Source: Desulfobacteraceae bacterium
GTDB lineage: Bacteria; Desulfobacterota; Desulfobacteria; Desulfobacterales; Desulfosalsimonadaceae
Length of the DNA stretch: 63,863 nt
Direction: 5' to 3'
Assembly (NCBI GenBank): GCA_003599885.1
Contig: QZKW01000028.1
Coordinates: forward strand, 1-63,863
The position numbers were made by a program, and so were the translations under genes. Within the stretch, counting starts at the first letter, position 1; the number at the start of each line of letters is the position of its first letter. Positions 35,901 to 43,844 of this stretch are shown here, piece by piece. The notes beneath the pieces are model-generated. The model saw only the letters and a program-made list of their open reading frames with translations. It made no database searches and had not been told where the DNA came from.

Positions 35901-36539
35901 ATACGTGACAAAAATACCGGCCAACAGAAACGTGCTCAGTTTGACCACGGACTCCAGCGCCACAGCGGTCATCATGCCCTGGTGCCGCTCGGTCGGATCC
36001 AGGCGCCGGACGCCAAAAATGATGGTAAAGGCGATCATGAGCCCAATGAAAATCGGGTCAACAAAAGTAAAAATCCAGGTGGCTTCTACTTTTTGATGCG
36101 CGATCAGTATAAACGTCGAAAGTATGGACTTGATTTGAAGCGCAATATACGGCGCAATACCCACAAAGGCGATCACGGACGCAATCGCCGCCAGCAGCCG
36201 GGAGTGATTATATCGCGCGGAAATAAAATCGGCGATACTGTTGATTCTGTGGGTCTGCTTTATCCGTACCAGCCTTCTCAGCAGTGTCCACCAGAAAAAA
36301 ATGCCGATGGTCGGGCCGATATACATGGTCAGGAACAGCATCCCGGATGATGCCGCGCTCCCGACACTGCCGTAATAAGTCCATGACGTGCAATAGATGG
36401 CCAGGGAAAGGGAATAGACAATTGCATTATTCCCCCAGTTTTTTCCCTTTAAGGCCTGCTTTTCCACCCATGTGGCGACAAAAACAAGCATTCCAATATA
36501 TATGCAGATGACAAAAATAATGGTCGAGGCGGCAAACAT
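32934..36539 (-). CDS. Hybrid sensor kinase with N-terminal sodium:solute symporter domain
   Basis: The 1201-residue protein fuses a 12-13-segment symporter domain (about 1-500; conserved YCTSWTYYGSVGSAASSG and LFLPRQFHVAVVE) to a linker, a PAS domain (about 700-800), a HisKA/HATPase core with phosphoaccepting His near 835 (LAGGVAHDFNNLLMGIQG) and GTGLGLSSAYGI, and a C-terminal receiver domain with Asp near 1122 (LVILDMIMPEMSG). The plan resembles CbrA-type sensors, where the transporter part senses or couples to solute flow. It is followed downstream by no output gene, so signalling may leave through the receiver. A small membrane protein gene lies immediately upstream. Confidence 0.93.
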   Translation of the reverse strand: MFAASTIIFVICIYIGMLVFVATWVEKQALKGKNWGNNAIVYSLSLAIYCTSWTYYGSVGSAASSGMLFLTMYIGPTIGIFFWWTLLRRLVRIKQTHRINSIADFISARYNHSRLLAAIASVIAFVGIAPYIALQIKSILSTFILIAHQKVEATWIFTFVDPIFIGLMIAFTIIFGVRRLDPTERHQGMMTAVALESVVKLSTFLLAGIFVTYFLFNGMDDIFQRFSETPFSSRQTIGPDDASAPFMLWMTYLILAMSAVLFLPRQFHVAVVENSNEKHILTAMWMFPLYMFLINIFVLPIAMAGLIKGFSLQEADTFVLRLPLEYGKPWMTLLVFLGGFSAAMSMIMVSSMTMATMVTNHLLLPLFEYLPGLGFMRRRILEARWCAVALIILSGYWFEKNLGGSYTLVNMGILSFAAAIQFAPPIIGGLFWRRGNHYGTVLGLSAGFILWLYTLLLPSLIKSGWLLSDMLLYGPWGAGLLKPENLLGMNGLDPLSHGVFWCLLVNTGLYVSGSLIFEKNTNQAVNEFIDELIPDAAIKPPVWTTPSITVSMSEKLPPLIRLLSQYMPHANAWALISKSLGDQGMNEKSMITILEMADFCGRVKKRLSGSIGTAEAHKAFAKAGFFTPEEQVELTSAYGEILASLDLTPEELYRKIDFYQERNKLISDHAKALEEKVEALQIEIAERVRVEQALKNSEDKYRILVENATDAIAIIQDSNIVFSNPETLKLLGYTASELQDMLFTELMHPDDRETGASRYQRRLAGETIPGLIEYRFIAKNGNTITVLVSAVKIDWEGRPALLFIARDITEQKKLEAQLLQSQKMEALGTLAGGVAHDFNNLLMGIQGNISIMLLKMDPQNPDFQRLKNMEEYIGDAARLTSQLMGLARKGKYEVRTIDINQLISKITDMFGRTKKELKIVNDLSVVPPVEVDRSQIELALLNLFVNAWQAMPGGGTMTISTDIANITGAEVDLYGLKPGAYVKISVSDTGVGMDQEIQKKAFDPFFTTKAMGRGTGLGLSSAYGIIKNHSGFISISSQPGSGATFNVFLPVSAKTVFVESKQKQGMRYGRETILLIDDESMILEVGTEILKMLGYTVLTANSGKTAEAIFKENKNEISLVILDMIMPEMSGSILYDQLKKTDPDVRVLLSSGYSMNEQATEIIKKGCNGFIQKPFDIAALSHKIRNIIDKKTSKRHDTGSL

Positions 36540-36542
36540 CTT

Positions 36543-36788
36543 TTATAGAGACCTTCGTCCATTATAATTATCGTTTGGGAGAATCTGAAGCAGGCGTCTT
36601 GAAATAAATAATACAATGCCGATGAGGATTGCCCAGATAATAAAAAGATAGAAAAACAGGACTTTAAGGCTTGACAGGATGGACGTTGACAGAAACGGCC
36701 ACAGAAAGAGGATGAGGCTGATAACAAAAAGAATCCAACTCAACTCAATCCTCAAAACAATTTTTTCTGCAACTTTCATGGACTTCAT
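36543..36788 (-). CDS. Small membrane protein upstream of the symporter-kinase
   Basis: The 81-residue product has two clear membrane helices (about residues 15-35 and 42-62) and a short basic tail. It is separated from the kinase by 3 bp, so it is co-transcribed with it. Small membrane partners are known for symporter-type kinases in other bacteria, for example CbrX with CbrA; analogy only. It may be a helper subunit of the symporter domain. Confidence 0.65.
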   Translation of the reverse strand: MKSMKVAEKIVLRIELSWILFVISLILFLWPFLSTSILSSLKVLFFYLFIIWAILIGIVLFISRRLLQILPNDNYNGRRSL

Positions 36789-36991
36789 CCATTATTATAA
36801 AGTTACATTAACGGGGTATTGCCAATTTGAAGCGCTGTTGCCAAAAAAAACAGGCGCTTCATGGAAACAATGCGGCGAATATGAATTGAAATTGAGATCG
36901 TGCGGCTTGAAGCCGCTGAGATGTTGAGAAAATCGAATGACTTGAATTTGTTATATTAAACTATGACAAAAGTGGGCGGATGTGTCAAGTA

Positions 36992-37429
36992 TTACCCCTG
37001 AGGCTTTAAATGCTTTCCGGCCTTGTTCGCCACCGCACCGCTGAATTTTTTCGCGTTAATCACAAACCGCTCGTGGGTTCCTTTGGATATCGGGTCCACC
37101 CCGTCGTCCGCCTCAATATAAAATGACAGTTTCCGGCCCTCGACCTTTTCCAGTTTCACCCGGACCGTTACCGTAAATCCGGCCGGGGTGGCCGCGGTAT
37201 GGTCCAGCTGAAATCCGGTCCCGACGGTCTGCTCATCGGGCCAGTCCAGATAGGGTTTCAGCGCCTTGATGCAGGCAAACTCCATTAATCCGACCATGAA
37301 CCCGGAGGCCAGCACTTTCGGCATGACCGTTCCTTCTTCAATGTCGGGAAACAGAAAGGGCACGGTTTTATCCTCCGGCACCATATACTGGAATTCATAG
37401 GTCAGTCCGGGTTTCAGATTTTCTTTCAT
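36992..37429 (-). CDS. Hot-dog thioesterase, FlK-like
   Basis: The 145-residue product is a hot-dog-fold protein like fluoroacetyl-CoA thioesterase FlK. Family features visible: VLASGFMVGLMEFAC (Ser/Thr and Glu of the active site), LDHTAATPAGFTVTV (His) and GTHERFVINAKKF at the end. It probably hydrolyses a small acyl-CoA or binds one; substrate cannot be inferred. It is encoded 11 bp upstream of the sigma-54 response regulator stop codon region on the same strand, and lies downstream of it in transcription order, so it may be part of the same operon. Confidence 0.85.
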   Translation of the reverse strand: MKENLKPGLTYEFQYMVPEDKTVPFLFPDIEEGTVMPKVLASGFMVGLMEFACIKALKPYLDWPDEQTVGTGFQLDHTAATPAGFTVTVRVKLEKVEGRKLSFYIEADDGVDPISKGTHERFVINAKKFSGAVANKAGKHLKPQG

Positions 37430-37440
37430 GGGTTGCCTCC

Positions 37441-38796
37441 TTATGGGTTTTGATATTTTTTCAGTTTCAGTTGCAGGGTCCGCCGGCTGATGCCCAGAAT
37501 TTCGGAAGTCCGGGTACGATTTCCGCCGGTTTCATGCAAGGTCCGGAGAATCAGCTGCTGCTCAACATCTTTAATCGACTTGCTGTCTGTAATTCCGGCT
37601 TCTCCCGGAAAACTCTCACTGTCTAACGCCTTCAAGGTTGCCGGTAAATACTCCGGGGAGATCATTTCATTTCTTGATAAAATAACGCTCCGCTCCACCG
37701 CGTTTTCCAGCTCGCGGACATTTCCCGGCCAGTCATGCCGCAAAAACAGGTCCAGGGTTCGCGGTGTGAAGCCTTTAATCATCTTTTTGTTTTTTTCGGC
37801 GTATTTTTTCAGAAAATGATCGGCAAGAAGAAGGATGTCGTCCCGGCGTTCCCTCAGCGGCGGGATTTCGATCGACACGACATTGAGCCGATAGTAAAGA
37901 TCTTCCCGGAACTTTCCTTTTTCTATCTCCTGTTCCAGAACCCGGTTTGTTGCCGCGATAATCCGGACATCCACCTGGACCGTTTGGGAACCTCCCAGCG
38001 GCTCAAACTCCTTTTCCTGGAGTACCCGAAGAATTTTGACCTGCGTGGCGGGCGTCATTTCGCCAATTTCATCTAAAAAAATGGAACCCGTGTGGGCCTG
38101 GCGGAACCGTCCCTTCTGGCGGGCCACCGCACCGGTAAAAGCGCCCCGCTCGTGACCGAAAAGCTCGCTTTCAAGCAGCGTTTCCGGCAGGGCTGCGCAA
38201 TTGATTTTTATAAAAGGATTGGTTTTTCTCGGGCTGTTCTGATGAATGGCGTTGGCAACCAGTTCTTTCCCGGTTCCGCTTTCTCCCAGAATCAGTACGG
38301 TGGCCTCCGTTGGCGCCACCATCGAAAGGGTCTCAAACATCTTCTGCATCTGCTCACTTTGCCCGATTATGTTTGAAAAATCGAATTGTGAACCGATGCG
38401 TTCTTTTAAAAATCTGTTTTCCTGCTCCAGCTGAATATGCCGCAACGCCTTATTCACATGAATTTTAAGCTCATCAATATCCAGCGGTTTGGTCAGATAG
38501 TCATACGCGCCGGATTTGAGGGCATCAATGGCCGTGTTCACTGAAGCATAGGCGGTCATGATAATGATGGGTATCCCCGGGCTGATATCCTTGATTCGCT
38601 TGAGCGCCTCGATCCCCCCCATTCGCGACATGCGGATATCCATTAAAATCAGGTCGTAAAACTTTTTTTCCACCTCGGATACCGCCTGCTCGCCATCCGA
38701 TGCCCCGGTCACCCGATAGCCTTCTTCAGAAAGAACGGCAACAAGCATCTGGCGATGGGACACATCATCATCAACAATCAATATTTCCGGCTTCAT
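37441..38796 (-). CDS. NtrC-type sigma-54 response regulator
   Basis: The 451-residue protein has a receiver domain with the phosphorylatable Asp in LILMDIRMSRMGG (near residue 52), a sigma-54 AAA+ domain with Walker A GESGTGKE near 170, the sigma-54 contact loop GAFTGA and Walker B IFLDEIGEM, and a C-terminal Fis-type helix-turn-helix (NRTRTSEILGISRRTLQLKLK). It activates transcription from -24/-12 promoters when phosphorylated. The start overlaps the upstream kinase stop by 4 bp. Two good -24/-12 promoters lie within 6 kb, upstream of envelope/metal genes, and are its likely targets. Confidence 0.95.
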   Translation of the reverse strand: MKPEILIVDDDVSHRQMLVAVLSEEGYRVTGASDGEQAVSEVEKKFYDLILMDIRMSRMGGIEALKRIKDISPGIPIIIMTAYASVNTAIDALKSGAYDYLTKPLDIDELKIHVNKALRHIQLEQENRFLKERIGSQFDFSNIIGQSEQMQKMFETLSMVAPTEATVLILGESGTGKELVANAIHQNSPRKTNPFIKINCAALPETLLESELFGHERGAFTGAVARQKGRFRQAHTGSIFLDEIGEMTPATQVKILRVLQEKEFEPLGGSQTVQVDVRIIAATNRVLEQEIEKGKFREDLYYRLNVVSIEIPPLRERRDDILLLADHFLKKYAEKNKKMIKGFTPRTLDLFLRHDWPGNVRELENAVERSVILSRNEMISPEYLPATLKALDSESFPGEAGITDSKSIKDVEQQLILRTLHETGGNRTRTSEILGISRRTLQLKLKKYQNP

Positions 38797-40541
38797 AACG
38801 TTGCCTCTAAGTCCAACGGGATTTCAATTGAAAAACGGCATCCATGATTTTTGCCCGGCGGCGGACTGGATACAGAGATTTGGCCGCGATGGTTTTCCAC
38901 AATTTTCTGGACGATGGCAAGGCCAAGCCCGGTCCCTTTTTCCCGAGTGGTAAAAAAAGGATCAAAGATTTTTTCAAGATTTTCTTTCGGAATCCCCGGC
39001 CCGTCATCTTCCACCCAGAACACAATGTTTTTATGAGGGGCATCCGTTGACACCCCGATTTCAATTGTCTGTCCGGACAAGGCTTCATGTAAAGCGTTCA
39101 GCGTGAGGTTCAGCAATACCTGGGTCATCTGGTCCTGATCGAGAAATGCCGTTTGCGGACAATTATCTGTTTTTATTAAGATATTTATGTTCCTTGAAGT
39201 CGCATCCCCTTCCACCAGCCGCACGGAGTGGCTGACCAGATCTGCGGGATTGTCATGAGACGGCTCAATATCGAGGGGGTTTGCGAAGTTGAGCAAGTCC
39301 GTTACCACATGATTGATGCGGTCCACTTCCTTTACCATGATCGTTGCGTATTCCTGGTCCTGGGGGCGGTCCTGGAGCTTATGACCTAAAAACCTGGCAA
39401 ATCCGCGAATTGAACTTAACGGATTTCTGATTTCATGGGCAACCGCTGCCGCCAGTTTTCCGACTTCAGCATATTTTTCAGCCCGCCGGACCTTTTCCTC
39501 AAGCCGTTTTATTTCACGCAAATCCCTGAGAATAATAACCGCTCCCTGGCAGGCGCCTTCCTGCATGGCCATCGGGGAAACACTGATGGCCAGGGGCAGA
39601 TTTTCTCCCCCAGCCTTGCAGATAACAATTTCCCGGTCAAAAACCGGTCCGCACCGGGTAAGTGTGTCTGATATGCCGCTTTGGTGAAAATCAATCACCT
39701 GCTGCAGATTAAACCGTTCCATGTCCGCACTGCTTTGTCCGATGAATTCCAGGGCGAGATTGTTATAGGAAAGCACGTTGCCGCTTTCATCAATACTCAA
39801 GAGTCCGGATGCCATGCTCTCAACCACATACCGCGTGTACTCCTGCGTCTCCCGCAAGCGCCGGTTCATGCGATGGTATGCATGAATGACAAAAATAAAA
39901 AAAATCGTTCCCGCTCCCAGCGCTGCAAGAATTGAAACCATAATAATCGCATGATGAAAATCCTCGTGCTGAGCCATCTCAAAAGAAGACATTTCCAGGC
40001 CCACGACCAGCATCGCATTCTCATATCCTTTTCTGGTCCCAAGGATATTTGAACGTGATTGGGGATCCGATGCCGAATTCGGGGTTTGGGCAGTATCCGG
40101 CAGGAGGACTTTTTGCGCCATTTCATATATCGGCATGGTATCCGGCAATTTTTTGATGCGGGAGAATATTCTATTTCCGGAGGATTCCTGGGGAATCCAA
40201 ACTTCCGGCGGGCCCCTCTTGACTGATGCGGAGGAATGCATGATTCGCCCTTCACGGTCAGCGATATAAACAAATTCGATATACTGGTTATTTTCCGCCT
40301 TCCGGATTAACTGATCGATGGAATCCTTTTGAAAGTCCGTGGTCTCGATTAGAGACAACAGGCTCGCGTCAATAATTTGCAGCGTGGCCACACCCTGCTG
40401 ATGAACGAATTTTAAGGCATTTTCCCGTGCCCGGTTCAGGTTCCAATAAGTTGAAAAGCCGATAAAAACCAGAAGGGTAAGTATCATCACGACAATGATG
40501 AGAGCGGGCAGATATAATTTTTTAGGCTGGAAAATATTCAT
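38793..40541 (-). CDS. Membrane sensor histidine kinase, partner of the sigma-54 regulator
   Basis: The 582-residue protein has two membrane segments (about 8-30 and 180-215) around a periplasmic domain, a PAS domain (about 245-350), a dimerisation helix with the phosphorylated His in AAAVAHEIRNPLSSIRGF and a HATPase domain ending with KGTGLGLAIVQKIVENHRG. It has the layout of ZraS/AtoS-type kinases for envelope or metal signals. The start at 40541 has AGGG six bases upstream; an ATG 16 codons earlier (40589) lacks a site. It overlaps the response regulator by 4 bp. Confidence 0.92.
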   Translation of the reverse strand: MNIFQPKKLYLPALIIVVMILTLLVFIGFSTYWNLNRARENALKFVHQQGVATLQIIDASLLSLIETTDFQKDSIDQLIRKAENNQYIEFVYIADREGRIMHSSASVKRGPPEVWIPQESSGNRIFSRIKKLPDTMPIYEMAQKVLLPDTAQTPNSASDPQSRSNILGTRKGYENAMLVVGLEMSSFEMAQHEDFHHAIIMVSILAALGAGTIFFIFVIHAYHRMNRRLRETQEYTRYVVESMASGLLSIDESGNVLSYNNLALEFIGQSSADMERFNLQQVIDFHQSGISDTLTRCGPVFDREIVICKAGGENLPLAISVSPMAMQEGACQGAVIILRDLREIKRLEEKVRRAEKYAEVGKLAAAVAHEIRNPLSSIRGFARFLGHKLQDRPQDQEYATIMVKEVDRINHVVTDLLNFANPLDIEPSHDNPADLVSHSVRLVEGDATSRNINILIKTDNCPQTAFLDQDQMTQVLLNLTLNALHEALSGQTIEIGVSTDAPHKNIVFWVEDDGPGIPKENLEKIFDPFFTTREKGTGLGLAIVQKIVENHRGQISVSSPPPGKNHGCRFSIEIPLDLEATL

Positions 40542-40707
40542 TGAATACCCTGGGTGGCGGATTGTTGAATAAAATTTTATTGTGAACATCCGGCTGGCTG
40601 TTGACGTGAAAAAAATTCACACCCATTTTTATATATCCTTATTTAATTTGTTTCGTCAATTGCTGTATGGTTTGTCCTTCTGGAATCCAGGCATTCAGTG
40701 GGATATA

Positions 40708-40749
40708 AAAAACTCCCGGCGTCCATCTCTGAATGCCGGGAGCTTTTTG
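40708..40749 (-). terminator. Terminator of the 64-residue gene
   Basis: AACTCCCGGC pairs with GCCGGGAGCTT around a loop; on the minus strand a T run follows. It lies between the small gene ending at 40829 and the kinase gene start at 40541. Confidence 0.82.
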
Positions 40750-40828
40750 GGGATACTGATTGATTACATAAAGTGGAGGAAACATAATCAATCAGACGGT
40801 ATCTGTCCCCGTTTTTTGTGTTTTTAAG

Positions 40829-41023
40829 CTACATCTCTTCATTCTTTCGGATCAATTTCGTCTGATATGCCATGGACTCGAAAATCGTGTTGAACGTTTG
40901 GGCGATCAGTCCTGCAATGGATTTATCCAGATAAATGCCATAAGCGGTTTCAATTTCCTCGGCATGTTGAAATACCAGTTCGGCAAGGGTTTCAGATGGA
41001 TTTGGTTTTATGGTTGAAAGCAT
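40829..41023 (-). CDS. Small helical protein, unknown
   Basis: The 64-residue product has an excellent ribosome site (GGAGGTGAA directly before the ATG) and a predicted terminator after its stop. It is acidic and helical (ETLAELVFQHAEEIETAYGIYLD) with no signal peptide. No family is recognised. It is a free-standing short gene beside the two-component pair and the Met-rich lipoprotein gene, so a link with their regulon is possible. Confidence 0.6.
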   Translation of the reverse strand: MLSTIKPNPSETLAELVFQHAEEIETAYGIYLDKSIAGLIAQTFNTIFESMAYQTKLIRKNEEM

Positions 41024-41089
41024 TTCACCTCCGATGACTATTAAAAATTATTGCCTATGAGTTCAAAGGATCCACTCGATCACTTTACC

Positions 41090-42691
41090 CTACCGCCCCA
41101 TTCGTCCGCCCATGCCGGCGCCCATCGGGGGTTCAAAGTTTCCGCCAACCCCCTCCTGGTTAACCCCCATATGCTCATTCATATAATCAATCATCTCTTC
41201 ATCCATCATCTGACTTCCCGGCATGTCGATACCATCGGCGCCGGGCGTGCCTTGCCCCATGTGTTCATTCATGATAGCCAGCATGTCCTCATCCATGAAT
41301 TTGCTCATGTGCTCGATCATATGCTGCTGAGCATCTTCAATATCCACAAGCTCCCACATAAAACCATTGTGCGGCATATTCAGGCCGTTTAATGTGTCAA
41401 ACAGCGTCATCATATTCGGATCATTTTCAAAATCCTGTATGCTCTGGTGAAAGTCGATCATGAGTCCGTGCATTTGATTCCGGACGTCTTCCGTGATGGT
41501 GATCCCGTTTTCCGGGTTTGCGTCCGCATCCAGAGATTGCAGGAATCTCCCCATGTTGACCAGCATCGGATGATTAAACCCCATTGACCACTCGGCCGGA
41601 TCAACAAAATCCATGGGCGTGATGACGTCTTTCGCCTGGATTTCACCCAGCAGCACATCGCCGATCATAAACTGAATCATTTCTCCCGGATTGCAAAAAA
41701 ACTGACCGTTTTCGTCCGTTACGCCTGAACCTGAATAAGTTGTGTAAGTCAACCCCTGTACCTGACTGTCAACAAAGGTTCCTTTCATGCCGCCATTTCC
41801 GCCCTGGCTGCCCATCATCGTTCCACTGTTCATGGGCAAATTATTTACGTCACCGCCTGACTGCATTCCGGAACCCATATTATTATTTATTGCTCCACCC
41901 ATGGGAGTATTCTGGTTGTTTCCTCCCTGACCGCTCATCATATTCCCATTGTTTATGGGCGAATCACCGACACCTCCGCTCGTCTGTGTTCCGGAACCCA
42001 TATGTTCATTCATTATCGCCTTCATGGCATCGGTCATATATGGCCCCATGTAATTAATCATGTGCTGTTGTGCACCTTCGCCATCAACCAGTTCCCAGTC
42101 CATGCCGTTATGCGGCATGTTTAAACCGTTCATTGTGGCGAACATCGCCATCACATCCGGGTCATTTTCAAAGTCATGGATGCTTTGATGAAAATCGATC
42201 ATGCGCCCGGATACCTGATCTCTCACCTCCTGGGTGATGGTGATTCCGTTTTCAGGGTTGCCATCCGCGTCCAGAGACTGAAGAAATCTACCCATATTCA
42301 CCAGCATCGGATTATTAAATCCCATTGACAGATCACTCGGATCAACAAAATCCATGGGCGTGACCACGTCTTTCGCCTGGACTTCACCCAGCATCACATC
42401 GCCGATCATAAACTGAATCATTTCTCCTGCAGGGCAAACAAACTGTCCGTTTTCATCCGTCAGGCCAACGCCGGAAGGCGTGGTGTAATTCAGACCCTGA
42501 ACCGGGCTGTCAACAAAAGTTCCTTCAACAGAAGAGGTAATATAGTCTGGTGTGCTGACATCGGCGCCACTGCTGGAACCGCCGCCGCTGCATCCTGCCA
42601 GGGTCAAACCGGCCATGATAATAAATGTCGCCGCAAACCAACCCGGACGGAAAGACTGCCGGCTCATTTCGTTTCGCATGTGATTTTTCAT
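41090..42691 (-). CDS. Duplicated Met-rich lipoprotein
   Basis: The 533-residue product has a lipoprotein signal with lipobox LAGC at residues 31-34 and then SGGGSSSG. The mature part consists of two tandem copies about 247 residues apart, each with a beta-rich segment (FVDSPVQGLNYTTPSG or FVDSQVQGLTYTTYSG), FMIGDVMLGEVQAKDV, an EF-hand-like LDADGNPENGITI and an NGLNMPHNG segment with Met-rich tails. Between and after the copies lie glycine/asparagine/methionine-rich linkers (NNNMGSGMQSGG), and the C-terminus is GAGMGGRMGR. The methionine richness and the adjoining Cus-type pump suggest copper handling outside the membrane; this is inferred. The gene has a strong sigma-54 promoter. Confidence 0.85.
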   Translation of the reverse strand: MKNHMRNEMSRQSFRPGWFAATFIIMAGLTLAGCSGGGSSSGADVSTPDYITSSVEGTFVDSPVQGLNYTTPSGVGLTDENGQFVCPAGEMIQFMIGDVMLGEVQAKDVVTPMDFVDPSDLSMGFNNPMLVNMGRFLQSLDADGNPENGITITQEVRDQVSGRMIDFHQSIHDFENDPDVMAMFATMNGLNMPHNGMDWELVDGEGAQQHMINYMGPYMTDAMKAIMNEHMGSGTQTSGGVGDSPINNGNMMSGQGGNNQNTPMGGAINNNMGSGMQSGGDVNNLPMNSGTMMGSQGGNGGMKGTFVDSQVQGLTYTTYSGSGVTDENGQFFCNPGEMIQFMIGDVLLGEIQAKDVITPMDFVDPAEWSMGFNHPMLVNMGRFLQSLDADANPENGITITEDVRNQMHGLMIDFHQSIQDFENDPNMMTLFDTLNGLNMPHNGFMWELVDIEDAQQHMIEHMSKFMDEDMLAIMNEHMGQGTPGADGIDMPGSQMMDEEMIDYMNEHMGVNQEGVGGNFEPPMGAGMGGRMGR

Positions 42692-42790
42692 AATAAATAT
42701 CCTTTTTTTAATGTTGCCATGAGGTTGCTAATACTTTTTGGATCTGTTCGAACAGGGTGAATGAAGGTTTTTTGTTTTGATGAGCTATAA

Positions 42791-42806
42791 TGCAACTGAT
42801 ATGCCA
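42791..42806 (-). promoter_or_regulatory. Sigma-54 promoter of the Met-rich lipoprotein gene
   Basis: On the minus strand the sequence reads TGGCATATCAGTTGCA, matching TGGCAC-N5-TTGCA with one change at -24 and exact GG-10-GC spacing. It lies about 100 bp before the ATG at 42691, close to an NtrC-type regulator gene. Confidence 0.82.
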
Positions 42807-42997
42807 GACCTGAAAAACGATCGGATTTATATCCAATTTTTAATTTAATATTTTGAAATTATAAATAATAATTAAATTAAAAGCAGCCGGGAATCTTCGT
42901 CTTCTATCGTTAAGGAGGATCCGGTGCGCATATTTTTATCAGCATCGGAGTGATTCGCGCCACTTCCTGCGAAAAAAGTATCCACGCTTTTTAAATA

Positions 42998-43028
42998 CAA
43001 AAGGGAAGCACACGTGCTTCCCTTTTGT
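42998..43028. terminator. Terminator hairpin after the repeat-protein gene
   Basis: CAAAAGGGAAGCAC pairs with GTGCTTCCCTTTTG as a near-continuous palindrome. It ends the minus-strand gene at 43134 and its T-rich foot could work both ways. A TTCGC/GCGAA inverted pair lies just before it. Confidence 0.8.
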
Positions 43029-43133
43029 TGTTCTCCGAAACGTCCAGCTTTATCTTAAACCCCAATCCATAAAAACATGAAGGAAGAGTGAGATTTCCTT
43101 TTCTGAATGAATCATTTTTTTAATTGCGCAGGA

Positions 43134-43595
43134 TCAGCAGTGGGCGCAGCGATCAACCTTTGTGTCTGGTTGCGTGAAGCCATAAAAGAACTCCGCCGGA
43201 GACAGATGATGATAAATCGACCCTGAACTCTTAATCTCTGTGATTTTGCCACAACGGCAATCCGCAGCAGCTGTTTTAACCGGACCTTCAATCGCCTTTT
43301 CTGTGACAGGAGTAATGTTTGTATATCCAAAAAACACAGCCTGCGAGAGATCATAGAATCTGGCTTCTCCTTCATTTAACGTTTCATTTCTTTTTTCATC
43401 AGCAACACGAGCCGTGTTTTCCGTCACATTGACAGCGGCTTGATCAATCCCGGTATATCCGAAAAATGCTGCCGGTGACAGGGCTTGATACGAAATCTGC
43501 TGATCCGTCTGCTCATGATTCCCTTCTGCCCAGGCAGCCGGAACCACAAGCACAATTGCCAATATTGTTATCAGTAATGTTATCAGTCTGTTCAT
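43134..43595 (-). CDS. Secreted protein with three FFGYT repeats
   Basis: The 153-residue product has a signal peptide (LITLLITILAIVLVVPAAWA) and three copies of an about 16-residue repeat: YQALSPAAFFGYTGID, FYDLSQAVFFGYTNIT and YHHLSPAEFFYGFTQP, spaced about 45 residues. Cysteines occur only near the C-terminus (DCRCG and CAHC), with His near them. No known domain is recognised. It could be an anchored or metal-binding repeat protein in the periplasm. It is preceded by a strong sigma-54 promoter and lies between the Met-rich lipoprotein gene and the Cus-type pump. Confidence 0.8.
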   Translation of the reverse strand: MNRLITLLITILAIVLVVPAAWAEGNHEQTDQQISYQALSPAAFFGYTGIDQAAVNVTENTARVADEKRNETLNEGEARFYDLSQAVFFGYTNITPVTEKAIEGPVKTAAADCRCGKITEIKSSGSIYHHLSPAEFFYGFTQPDTKVDRCAHC

Positions 43596-43675
43596 GGCTA
43601 AATCCTCCCTTTGTAGGTGTTGAACCTGTCGTTAATCAACAGGTTAACTTTACCAAAGTATAATGCATAATATGA

Positions 43676-43691
43676 TGCATACAATGTGCCA
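43676..43691 (-). promoter_or_regulatory. Sigma-54 promoter of the repeat-protein gene
   Basis: On the minus strand the sequence reads TGGCACATTGTATGCA: a perfect -24 TGGCAC and -12 ATGCA with GG-10-GC spacing. It ends about 80 bp before the ATG at 43595. Confidence 0.85.
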
Positions 43692-43795
43692 GTAAGGAGG
43701 GATGTTTACAACATGCTGAAATTAAATTAATGTTTTATAAATTAAATGGTTTTGAGAGTTCAAATGCAAATGCACCTGATAAGTATTTGCGCATG

Positions 43796-43816
43796 ACTGC
43801 GAATTATATTCGCAGT
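43796..43816. promoter_or_regulatory. Palindrome, candidate enhancer site
   Basis: ACTGCGAAT at 43796-43804 and ATTCGCAGT at 43808-43816 form a perfect palindrome with 3-bp spacing. It lies about 115 bp upstream of the sigma-54 promoter, the usual position of NtrC-type enhancer sites. It has no T tail in either direction, so a terminator for the pump gene (stop at 43845) is less likely. Confidence 0.5.
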
Positions 43817-43844
43817 GTGGTTCCGCGAAAAAGAAAGGCTCCTC

